A stretch of 64,000 nucleotides of DNA, taken from NCBI GenBank assembly GCA_037783415.1, contig JAZGTN010000048.1, forward strand, positions 806,001 through 870,000, given 5' to 3'. Position 1 is the first letter of the stretch. Each line of letters starts with the position of its first letter. The translations under genes were made by a program, and so were the position numbers. The notes under the pieces were generated by a model. That model saw only the letters and a program-made list of their open reading frames with translations. It made no database searches and was not told where the DNA came from. This DNA is from Leptasterias polaris. Its lineage: Eukaryota > Echinodermata > Asteroidea > Forcipulatida > Asteriidae. Shown here in pieces: positions 21,227 to 32,600 of the stretch.

Positions 21227-21888
21227 TCTCATGCAATACCTCAATGAAAGTTTATAAGTATAGCTTGTAACTTATCCGACTCTTTTAGAAATGGCAAAAT
21301 ATAAAATATAAATTTCCGGAAATTTGCCAAAATTCAGACCTAGCATATTTAACTATAATAGCGCTGGTTCCCGACAGCACTCACCAATGGCGTTACTCTT
21401 GTGTTATGGGTATGGCTTTTAGAATTGTGCAGGAATTAACTGGTAGCCGGTATTATTATAACGGACTAGGATAATAATTAATAATAAACTTAAAGTAATA
21501 AAAGTAAAACATTGAGTTGGCTAATAATTAATTTTCTAAGTTTAAAAGCCCCCAAAAGGTATCCTTATAATTAAAATATAATCGATAGTTTTCAGGATTT
21601 TGTCATTATAACTTTGAATATGGTTAATCAAAGCAAACAAAAGAAGAGACAACATGATTTAAATAGCATTTTTTATTTTTTTATTTTTTCCCCATAAATT
21701 AAACATTTGGATACACACCTGTTTAAAATGTATTCAGTTTTTAAGCTTGGTTTATACTACAACATATGCAAATTATTTAAAAGTATAAAGTTATGAACAT
21801 ATCACATCTGAATGCAAAGAAGCCTACGTACACTAAAGAGAAAAAATAATGTTTGGCCTCATTTCTTTTCCGCTCATTCCAGACTCTT

Positions 21889-22163
21889 TGACCTTTAATT
21901 AGTTGACCTTTGGACATATAAAGGTCAAGTGTTTGACCTTATATCATTGACCTTGAGTCTGAGAAAGGTCAAGTTTTTGCTCTTGTTCTTATCATAGGTT
22001 GAACTTTTCTCATTGTATTATTTACTTTAGGTTCCAATTTGATTTCCTGTAAACATACCCAAAATACACCTGACCTGTACACATTGTATAGTGCATTTTA
22101 ATACACTGGGGGTCACACTTTATTTGTATGGAAATATTAACCCCCCAAAATGACCTTTGACCT
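21889..22163. promoter_or_regulatory. Cluster of eight TGACCT/AGGTCA nuclear-receptor half-sites
   Basis: TGACCT at 21889, 21904, 21934, 21948, 22151 and 22158; AGGTCA at 21922 and 21966. The last two TGACCT copies form a perfect DR1 (one-base spacer), the classical RXR/HNF4-type site, directly overlapped by the CRE-like TGACGTAA at 22163-22170. Chance would give well under one half-site in this length. It lies about 1.5 kb upstream of nucleolin copy 2. A regulatory role is inference; it could also be a decayed repeat. Confidence 0.4.
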
Positions 22164-22697
22164 GACGTAACTCGGCATCCCATCGACCAATCCCTACAAA
22201 CTTGGTGTCAAAATGAACGATTCGAAGAGACCTTTCCAACTAGACTGGTCACAGGTCCATCACATGTAATCTAAAATTTTGTGGTTTTACCTATTTTAAT
22301 ACAAGTTACATAAAACCAGAAACAATAAAGCTAGAGTATTAGTTTGTATAATTATTAAAGAAAAAATCAATAATTTTCTTTTTATTTTGAAGCTCATCAT
22401 GCTCATGTCACATGATGATGAGCAACATGTCTGTTTTATTTTAGTTACACAATTATTATTAATTTTTAATTTTTAAATGAGAAAAATCAGCAAAGTTTGT
22501 TGATGCTTTATTGCATTTCAGTTCAGATCCAGCTTGCCTTCCCAGATTCTAATAAATCTTAATCTTATCCCCCCAAAAGGGGTTCCTAAAAATGTTTGCA
22601 TACCCTGTGTGTGTAGGTTTTTTTCTTTTTTTTTCTCATTTACAAATTTTTTCAGTAAACTAAGATAATAACGAATTTATTTGACTAATCGTTAATC

Positions 22698-23533
22698 TTG
22701 AGTAGAATACAAGTTAAAACAATGTTGTGCGGTACATTCCAAAAATCAACGGAAGTGCGACGATATTCCAAACGTGTTGTGCGGAGGAAATTCGAAGTAT
22801 GGATGTGCGTGAATAAAACCAGCGGTCAGATACGAATGAAAATGGTTGGGCGGATTATGATTCCCACTCGCTATGTTGTGCGGAGAGTGAGCGAATAAAC
22901 ATGAAGATGTGCGGAAACCGAGGTTGGGCTGTTCCGATTCCAGAGAACACAACACAGGTTGGGAAAACCTGTTTGTGGAAAAGAGGCTCTAAAAAAAAAA
23001 TCTAAATTCTACCCATTTTGTGGTATTTTGAGTAACTCAAGAAAATGTTGTGGCAAATTTGTCAGACTTTACTATGCACACGCCATCAGCACCTCAAAAA
23101 TGTTTATTCTTAAAGATACAGACCACCAGACATGTTGCAAGTTTAGTTGCTCCGCAAAAATAAGATTAATTTAAAACATAAAGGACAATTCTGAATTTGA
23201 TTTGGGCACATTTATTTTCATGCGTACATTTTAAAATAACTTGGATCAAAGACGAATGCTTCATTTTAGGTTTTTATTTTGTAAGTCCACAACCAAAAAA
23301 CAGGTTTTACTATTTAGAAAAAAATTTAAACTTTTTTTTTACCTTGCATGAACATTTTGACCTAAGACTTGTGAAAGTGTTGTTTCTTTAAATCACTCAA
23401 GAAATTCTTTAGGGGAAAAAGTAAAGAAAAATTTGTTTGGTCTGTGGAACACAAAACTTGCAATATATTTGGTGATATCTGTATCTCATTACTATCATTC
23501 ATAATGGCCTCTCAGATGACCAAGTTATTTGGC
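22698..23533. other. Upstream flank of nucleolin copy 2
   Basis: Contains a GC-richer patch (about 22720-22960) in which TGTTGTGCGG occurs three times (22723, 22775, 22874) together with shorter gtgcgg variants. The rest is AT-rich. Short open frames lack recognisable domains. Confidence 0.4.
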
Positions 23534-23540
23534 TATAAAA
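23534..23540 (+). promoter_or_regulatory. Candidate TATA box of nucleolin copy 2
   Basis: TATAAAA about 114-120 bp before the first candidate ATG (23654), leaving room for a 5' UTR of about 80-90 nt. Only position and motif support it. Confidence 0.35.
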
Positions 23541-23653
23541 TGAGGTGCATAGAATCACACTTGAGTGCTACCGGTTACCAGTGGTGGTTGCTTCTGTCGT
23601 GAGTTGCTGACATCATATATCGACTGGTACCCTGTGTTCCTGACGACGTAGTC

Positions 23654-23683
23654 ATGGCTCGGTCAGGGGAAAGCTTGATCATG
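23654..23683 (+). CDS. NCL: Candidate first coding exon of nucleolin copy 2
   Basis: MARSGESLIM, with two in-frame ATGs at 23654 and 23681. The donor giving the right phase is ATG followed by gtgtaag, a poorer match than the overlapping gtaagt two bases on, but the latter gives a frame that hits TGA in exon 3. An initiator further upstream with another exon cannot be excluded. Confidence 0.35.
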
Positions 23684-26600
23684 GTGTAAGTGATTGGCAA
23701 ATGTACAATGTGAACAGAATGTTAAGCTGAATTATCAGGGGTCGACATCGCTAAGTACTTGGATTTATCTTAAGATGAATTGCCAATTACCGATCAAAAC
23801 GTCACAATGAAAACCACCATGGCAACAGTTAACAATCTAATGCAACTCTCTTAATACCAGTCTGAGCCCTCAGTGAAGTCGAACCCAGAACTGTATTGGA
23901 ATGCTTTGTAATCTAGAAGTGTTTTTTATTTCATAGTAAAAAAGTTGCTGTGAACCAGGCATACCAAATCTGTTTGTTTCAATCAATTAACCTTTTAAAG
24001 ATAAAGTGGACAGTAGGAGTGCACAGATTTAACTTGGTTGTATACAGACACATTTAACTAAATTAAACTAAACCAAAAAGTTCCCTAGTAATGTGTCCAT
24101 AACTCAAAATTGCTAATTGGTGATAGAGCTTACTATTTCAATTCGATGATTCTTGGTACATGTATTAGTATTACTATTACGACTAAAACCTCCCAATACA
24201 ATTATATTTTTCATGCATACTAATAATTAATTGTTTGTGTTAAATAATACCCCTGTATACCATTTTGTAACAAAACGACAAGTATTTGCAAGTACTTAGT
24301 TACATTCCAAAAGTGTATATGGTAAAACGTGAACAGTGTTTGCCCATTATTATTTTGAAGGTATAAAGCAAAACGGAATAAAGTAAAATTGATGTAATAA
24401 ATTGTCTTGTGTTTGAAGAGGTTTGAAAAAATGTCATTCTTTGTGCTCCAACGAATGAAAAACGATGCCTTTGTTTTTATTATGCAAAAAAGGGTTGAGT
24501 TTGAGTTTAATGGATTTTTTTGTTTGTTTCTTGTTTGTCTTTGACAGGGCAAGGTCCAAGTTGCACAATCAAGGTAAGATTTTCTCCTTGACATTAATCA
24601 AAAGAGAAATTTGCAGACAACAGTTCTGTATTATATATGGACAGTTTTCATTCTTGTACTGGAACGACTTAAGTGATCATTTCAGGAATATCTCCTGTTT
24701 AGGACTAGGTTTGATACATTGCCAAAGCTTAGGTGGCAATTGCCCCCATGCACCTTGCCAGTGCCTTTGTGCTTGAAACATGCCATTTACAAATCCTTAA
24801 CAGTCCCTTCCAATTGCTGAAAGTTCCCTGAAAATAAACCAGACATTCCATGTTCTGCTGAACATTTTTGAGTTTCTCCCCGATTGATGTACAAAATATC
24901 CTTTTCATTCATGTTCTGAGTGAAGAATGTCTAAAACAATTTCTTGATTGACAATTAATTTATTTCAAAAAAATAATTTAAGTTTTGTTTTCTCCTTAAC
25001 AGCAGTGCAAAGAAGGGCAAGAAAGAACCCAAGGTGAAGCCGGCGAAGAAGCAGGTAAGAAACTATCCAATAATTGTTCTAAGTAAAGAAACCTGCATTG
25101 TTTGAGGGTAACCCATGGAAGTGTCCATTCTGCACAAGACCTTTTCATACCAGGACAATGACCTTAAAAATTCCATTGTTGAGGTCACTGAACATGCATC
25201 TTGCAGGGATGTGATTTCTCCGGCTTTTGCCGGAATTCCGGATTTTTCGACTCAAAAAGTCAACCAATGTGAATCCGTTGAGAAAATGGGGGGGGTAGAT
25301 TATGCTAATTAATTATTCATGTCGAGTTCTGCATTCTGAAATGTATGTAATTGGTTTTATGACGAACTTTCTACATTAAATTGTATTGCCATATATGAGG
25401 ACGAGGTGGAAACAGCACTGGGTCAGACGGGATTTTTATTAAATGACGCTAAGAAGACGCATAAGTTGTGATCGTTCTCACATTGGACGCGTACGGTTTG
25501 TTGTTTTTACTGGGTAGGAGCGTGCTTCTTTCACCAAGTCTAGTTCCTATTAACGCGTCTGCTGTGCTTGCGTATTAATGGAATGGGGGAACAGACTCAA
25601 TGTATAGCAGTGACCTCGTGTTGTATCTGCGCAATGTGCGGTGGTTTTACGCATGGTGATCTGACATGAAGATCAAGGGCCTTTCTCAAACCTCGGCTTG
25701 GGCTCCGGCTCCAGGCTCCGTCTATGTTCGAACCACCGCGTGCAAATACACGCTGCGCCACAAATTTATAACGGAGCCCAAGCCGGAGACGGAGCCTAAG
25801 CCGAGGTTTGAGAAATGCCCCAAGAAGAATGTAAACCTGCGCGAAATTAAAAACTCGAAATGCACGAACAATTTAGAAATTGCGTGTCGCCAATGGTAGT
25901 AGAGCAATGGAGATCAACGCTGCGCTGGAGCTTCTATTTTTGGTTTGCGTGCACAATGGCAGCATTCTTTGCTCAGTCATAGGTTGCCAGCCAATAATCA
26001 TTTATTTTCGTGGGAGTAAGTTCCGAATATCATTTTATTTTGAGCTTTTTAAGACAATATACGTCTAGCACTGTTATGATTTCATCTTTTTTATAAGTAT
26101 TTTCCTCCCATTAACATGTCCTCGATCCCACAAATGGTTCCCAAAACGCCAGAGGGACTCACTGAGTGCGACGCTGACGCTTGGGTAAACTTGCCCAAAT
26201 TCCGGACACGCAAAAATTTGGACTTTGCCCAAAAATTTGGACTTTGCCCAAAATTTTCCCTTTTTTTTTTTCATCGCATAATCTCATGCCTGATCTTGTT
26301 GTAACAAGGGTCAACTGTAGGTACTTTAAAAAAATGGAAATGGAAAGTCATGGAATGACTTGAGCATGGGCCTTTTCAGTTGAAGGAAGTGGGTCGGATC
26401 TTACTGCAGTCTGGGGACATTGTGGTACAATCTGTTTGTGGCTGCTGTGGTCTTTGAAGTGTGTAATTCTTTAATTTGTATCTTGTGGAAACAGGAATCT
26501 GAGGAAGAGGAGAGCAGTGAGGAGGAGGAACCGATGGAAGTTGTCCAACAGGTCAAGGCCACTAAGAAGACCCCTGCTAAGAAGACTCCTGCTAAAAAGA

Positions 26601-29600
26601 CCCCAGCAAAGCAGACTAAGAAAGCACCGCCAAAGGTAAGTTATCAACATTTTCATTAATTTACCCTCGCTCCGACTTCAATCCTCCACTATCCTCCAAT
26701 CTTGTGCTTCAACACACCAAATTTGAAATGCCTTGCCAGGTGAAAATTAGACCTGCATTTGGCAATTCTGTGCTGTCTGACAACTTGTTGAAGAAGATTC
26801 TGCAGTTTTGATGATTGGTATTTGTTAAGTTGAGGGAATTTCATTTTGCAATGGGCATTGGAACATGCAAGTCCAAAAACTTAAAAGGTTAATTTTAAGT
26901 TAATTTCATATCTGACCTCGGCCCTGATGCCTAAAACAGGCATTCACCTTGTGCCTCTGGGTATTGAATCATTCCAATTGTCCAGTTGCATTTTTATATA
27001 CATATCCCGCAATCTTTGCAGGTTGAAGAAGATGACGATGATAGTGATGATGATGATGATGATAGTGATAGTGAGGACGAAGAAGAGGTAGCCCCACAAA
27101 AAGCAACCAAGGCAGCTGCACCAGAAAGTGATGATGAGGATGACAGTGACGAAGAGGAAGACAGTGACGAGGAGGAAGAGGAGGTGCCAGTTAAGAAGGG
27201 AGCCAAAGCAGCACCTGCTAAACCTAAAAAAGTTGAAGTTGAAGTCGAAGATGATGATGATGAAGACAGCGATGAGGAGGAAGACAGCGATGAGGAAGAA
27301 GAGGAAGAGGTAACTAAAGCACCGGTACGTCTTAGATGCTATCTGATTACCTCAGTCAGGAAACCAATGTTTTATTTCTTATAAGAATTAAATTTGGAGT
27401 ACATCCTTAATGAAATTCATCATTTTCACTTGTTATGAAGGCTAAAGGAGCTAAGAAAGCAGCTAAAAAGGCAGAGGTAGAAGAAGAGGAAGATGAGGAT
27501 GACAGCGATGAGGAGGAAGATAGTGATGAAGAAGAGGAAGAAGGTAAATATACCAACACCAACTATCATGACAGTTTCCTAAGTTGAATAGTTTGTCAGT
27601 TATTGCCAGTGCAACTGTTGGCGCAGTAGGGTTCCTACATAATACTCATGTTGGAGGATTTAACGTGTCTCCGGCAGAGAGTTTCTGGTATGTCTGGGAC
27701 CTTGGCTTGGCACTATGGTAACCCCCCCTCCCTCATCATCTTGCACTGGTCATAACGGGTTGCAATGCTGTAGTCCGGGTGTTGAATTTCAGGGTTTCAA
27801 ATTAAACTGTTTTGGGGTACAGGTCGTGTTGTGAAGAAGACGTGGATTTAATTAAGGCTTGTCTTGTTCTCTTGTCTAGAAGATGAAGATGCCCCTCCCA
27901 TGAAGAAGAAGAAACAGGCTGGTGGAGATGCACAGGTGACCAAGAAACCAAAGGCAGAGGAGGTCGGAGCAGGTAAAAGAACTCTTATCTAATCAAGGAA
28001 CAAACCCATTGTCTTCATTGATTAAATTTGTTTGACAGCAATGTGCATTGTGTTGGTCTTGCTTCTCGCTGTCTTTCTCTTCCAGTTTGAAAGCATATGA
28101 TTTGTGATTGTCATTTAATATTTATGAATTAACGTTTATGCTTTGTCCTTGTTTAAAGTTATATTTTTACACCAAATCAAACAAAGCACTCGGGGAAAGT
28201 GTCCGCCAAATATCGGGCTGATTTTTTTGTCTGCATTGAGTTTTCTTTATGGGCCCTGATATTTGTATCTGTTTCATTTTTAATTTGAGTATCACTATTG
28301 TGGTACAGCCTTGAGAACTTATCACAATGGTAATGCATTCTGTTAACTTGGAAACCCATTTGGAAAATGAGAATCTAGCTGACAGCAGGGTTGGTTGGTT
28401 TGTCAGTTTTTATGGCCATATAGTTGGCAGTGTGAGCCCCAACCCCCCCTAATATCAAGAACATTATTGTTGTTTCTTTGAGAAACCTGATATACACTTT
28501 GTTTGGTAATGTTGATGTTGACATTTCTTAATGAATGGAATTAACTTGATTTGATAATTCGAAATGACAAGCAGCTAGCTGGCACTTATTTATTCAGCAT
28601 TTGATTCTTTGATTTTGCAGAGATTATTTCCATCTTCGTCGGAGGTGTCGGCAGTGGCACTTCGGGTGAGGAGCTTGAGGAATTCTTCACCTCACAAGGC
28701 GTCGAGGTCTTCAATGCAAGAGTCATTCCAAACAAACCGTAAGTGCATTCATTTGTCCTTCCCTTCACTGGGCATTTATTGCAACTGATGAAATAAAAGT
28801 TGATACTCGAATCTGACTATTTGCGGGCTTTGTCTGAACTGGGTGATTAACTGATGACAATTTCACCAATATCACAAACAGTTGCTGTCCCATTCAGGCA
28901 GTAACTTTGCTGATTGGTAGAAGGCATTTGGTCTGATAATCGCTGAACGCTATCCAGCTTTGAACTTCTAAAGAAAAACACTCGTGTAAAGATAAACGCC
29001 AGCCAAGTCTGAGAACTGGTATAAAAAAATATCAGGCATGCAACTTTTCAGCCCTCTTTGAATTGTGCCATAAAAACTAATGTTAAGTGTGGTTGGCAAT
29101 TTCTCATTCAGTCCAAATTGATGGCTATGGATAGATTGGGTGACGTGTGTGCGCAAGTTGAGGATATTCTTAGCAGCATCCTAAGCAACAGTCGTAGCCG
29201 CCAATTTTCATATGGCCTAACACTCTTGCTACTTAATATTTGATGAACACTTTGGTTCTTTTTTGCTCCCAGGTTTGGTTATGTAGATGTCCACTCCAAC
29301 AAAGCGTTCAAAAAGGCCATGGAATTGAACCACCAAGAGCTGAATGGGAATGCACTCCGTCTGGAGCGAGGAAAGGATAGGGGGGATAGGGGAGAAAAGA
29401 CCCCCAGAAATGCCACCCAAAGCTCTGGTAAGTCCTGTTTAAGAATTCACCCAATGCTAGAATTTAATAATAATAATAATAATAATAAATCATTTGTAGA
29501 GCGCAGAAACTATGTTTATATATTCTACTGCGCTTCAAGAGCTCTTAGATGCTATACCACTACACAATGCTATACAATTCAAAGCATGAACATAATATAA

Positions 29601-32600
29601 TTAAATCTGTTTAAAACAAATAGGTTTTTACTTTAAATTTAAAGCCATCTAATTTACTCCAGTAACCTTATTCCAGTGACCTTCTATAGTTGTATACAGC
29701 TAAATAATACCAAGTACACCTGCATTTTTTTACATGACACTCGAGTCTATTAGCAAGACACTTGACCATTAATTGCTTCTCCTCTCCCAGGTGTTTAAAT
29801 AAGAACCTGCTGGGGCTGAGACAATACTGTGTTGGATTAAATCTAAGTAGCTAGATCAAGGCGCTTTACAACTTTACTCCTGGTACTAAATTAAGTAGTT
29901 TGCGGTTGTATGCTCCCCAGGGAGTTTAGAAAGTTTGAGGAATGAACTAAGTATGCCTGATAAACAGGAGTAAAGTTGTAAAGCACCTTGATCTAGCTTC
30001 TTAGATTTGTGTGCATTTAAAGAAGCCAGCATTACTATTATTTCGTCTGTGTATTGCTAAAACTAGGATTTCTCGGAATAAGATTGTATAAAAGCTGTTC
30101 TTTGACAATTTAACTTACAAGTTCCATTTTGCATCTTTGATTGCAGGCGGCAGAAATGACTCCAACAATAGAACTCTGTTTGTGAAGGGACTGTGCTTCG
30201 ACACCACTGAGGATACTCTAAGAGAGAAGTTCAATTGCAATGAAGTACGAATGCCTACCAGGGAAGGCAGACCAGCAGGGTGCGTCATTAAACATTGGTC
30301 ATTACTTTTAAATGTTTTTGCAATTGCCTCTTATTATTAAGATGGGTATGCCTGGCAAATAACAAGCTTTTTTATTTAAGCCTGCTATACCATGTACTAC
30401 GGCAGGAGTTTGCCACTTCCTTCCTTGGGTTAAGATTTGGGACCTACTGTTGATGAATTGTGTAAAGCCCGGTTCATACTTTCTGCGAATGCGATACGAA
30501 TTTTGACGTCACAATTCGCAACCAAGAGTTGAGATGTGGTCAACTCCTGCGAAACATTCACAGCGAAAACACAGCAGATGTCAGAAATCGTATTGCATTC
30601 GCAGGAAGTATGATCCAGGCTTAATGCATGATTTCGTTTGTATTTTATTTATTTTTTCTCTGGGCATGTAGAACTTTTGTTTTAGATAAGGATATGTATA
30701 ACATTCCCAGTTTTCAGAACGTTTGGTGTATTTTTGTTGCAGCTGTATCCAACATTTATTTGTGAATTTTCTCATAAGTTTGAATTGGCAGTCCTGTGTA
30801 CTGTCTGTATTGATCCACCCTCACACCATGGCCCAATTTCATGGCTTTGCTTATAGCGGATATCTGCACTTGGAGGCACAATTAAAACTTCCTTGCTAGG
30901 AGGGCTGTAATTATACAGTTTAAGCTTGATTTAGTGATTATTTTTTTGCTTTTAAGAAGTAAGCCAAGCTATTGATTTGAATGAGGCCAAGTTAAATAAT
31001 TTAAGGTACAACGCAAATATCTGTCCTTTAAATCCTCTTCATTGTTTCTGTTAATCTTTCTCTGAAGCTCAAGTAAAACAGTCTTAACTGAAATACTACG
31101 CACCTTGAATTTCAGAGTTTACCGAGAGATACTTGCTCTTAATGAGTTCGGTGTTTTGTTTAATAAATAATAATAATTTTTTTGTCATGCAGTTATGCCT
31201 ACCTGGAGTTTGCAAATGAGACTGAGGTAGAAAAAGCAATGACCGAAATGCAGGGAGCCGAAGTCGATGGATGGAATGTCATCTTGGACTACGTTGGAGA
31301 CAAGAGCAAGAACCAGAGAAGAACATCTGCTGGAGGTGGAGGAGGTAAGCAACTATTAACCACAAATTCTTTGGCATTCTTAGTAGAAGCTGTGTAAATC
31401 AGGAGTTGGGAGGTATGATCCCAAATCCATCATACTCTAGCAAAGCATTGAGATATTGGGTTGGCTGTAGTCAAAAACTCATCTTTGCTGCCTCTTTTTT
31501 GTGCGTATCTCCACAATCCCTTGCTCCGTTTCAATTTTCATCACGGTTTAAAAGTTCTTTGTTAAATCCTGCTCATCAAGCCTGTGTAATATTAGGCCTA
31601 TAACTTTGTTAAAGTGCTTTGAGGTGGTAATAGTTGCTTAAGTTTAATTATTATTGTTATGCAGAACTCATTGTAGTTATAGTCCCTGTTGTCCATGTGA
31701 CTAAAACAAATGCTTTTTACACAAAACTGAGGCCTTCGAAACCATATGGATACCTGGTTCCAGGGAAGGCTCTGTCTGTCTGTTTGAAGCTGGTACAAAA
31801 AGCAAGTATTTTTTTGAAATAACTGATGAGGCTTAGCCAGAGCCAAAACCGCAACCTTGGTGTTGAAACTGGACTTAGTGGAGATAACGAGATAATTGGA
31901 GATAATTTTACAAAATGCCTGTAAAATCACTGATCTGTTTTAATTTGAAACAGGACCCACCCAACCGTCCTCAACCCTGTACATTAAGGGGTTGACAAAC
32001 GATGTGTCGGAAGGGGATATCAAGCTGCTAATGCAAGCCCTGGAAGTGAGGAGACCAAATAGACGAGATGGTTCTGGAATGGCAGAGTAAGTCACCAAAG
32101 GGTCACCCATGTTCACCCCCCTTGCCACCATCCCAAGAGCTGTATACTCCCCTTGCCACCACCCACCCCAAGAGCTGTACACGTATATTGATAGTTGCAA
32201 CAACTTGTGATTAGAAGCCATTTTGTGTCAAAAAAAAAAACACTGGGTGAATATAAAGTGTGCAAGACTATACTACTTATTGAGTTGTGCTGCATTTGGA
32301 CCAAAAATTGTATCCAGCAACATGACTGAAGAAACTGGTGCCTCTATGCTCTCTGCCCCGCCCCCCCCCCCCCAAAAAACCCCCAACCCAGCCAGAAACC
32401 GGCATCCGTCTTTAACAGTGGTTCGCAAAAGCACATTGGAACTGGTCGAAATTCTCTCCAAGTGGTCGGACTGGCTAGTTCAATGTTGAAAAGCTGCTGG
32501 ATAAGTGAAATAACGGGCCTTCTTGGTCCTGATGGCGAGTCACTGAAAAGGTAAAGGGCAAACCCTGGAAACAGTTACTGTAAAGGTTTTACAAAAAAAC

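Larger units (their letters stand above)
1..21362 (+). repeat. Segmental duplication, unit 1
   Basis: Bases 1-21362 recur at 24045-53581 in the same order and strand, introns and embedded transposons included, apart from the LTR element found only in unit 2. Differences are scattered single bases and small indels: a 6-bp in-frame insertion in the acidic exon, a 9-bp insertion near 28171, and homopolymer length changes. The match ends abruptly at 21362, where unit 1 continues into 21363 onward while unit 2 continues into the rest of the SLC46 intron at 53582. The left edge of unit 1 is outside the window. The similarity is directly visible; whether it is a real tandem duplication or an assembly artefact is open. 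Confidence 0.95.
20789..22697. other. Gene-free AT-rich stretch across the duplication junction
   Basis: Up to 21362 this is the truncated SLC46 intron 3, including a (GTTT)n tract at about 21175-21226. From 21363 the sequence is single-copy in this window and is taken as the upstream flank of nucleolin copy 2. Apart from the TGACCT cluster (21889-22163) I see no gene or transposon ends. Confidence 0.5.
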
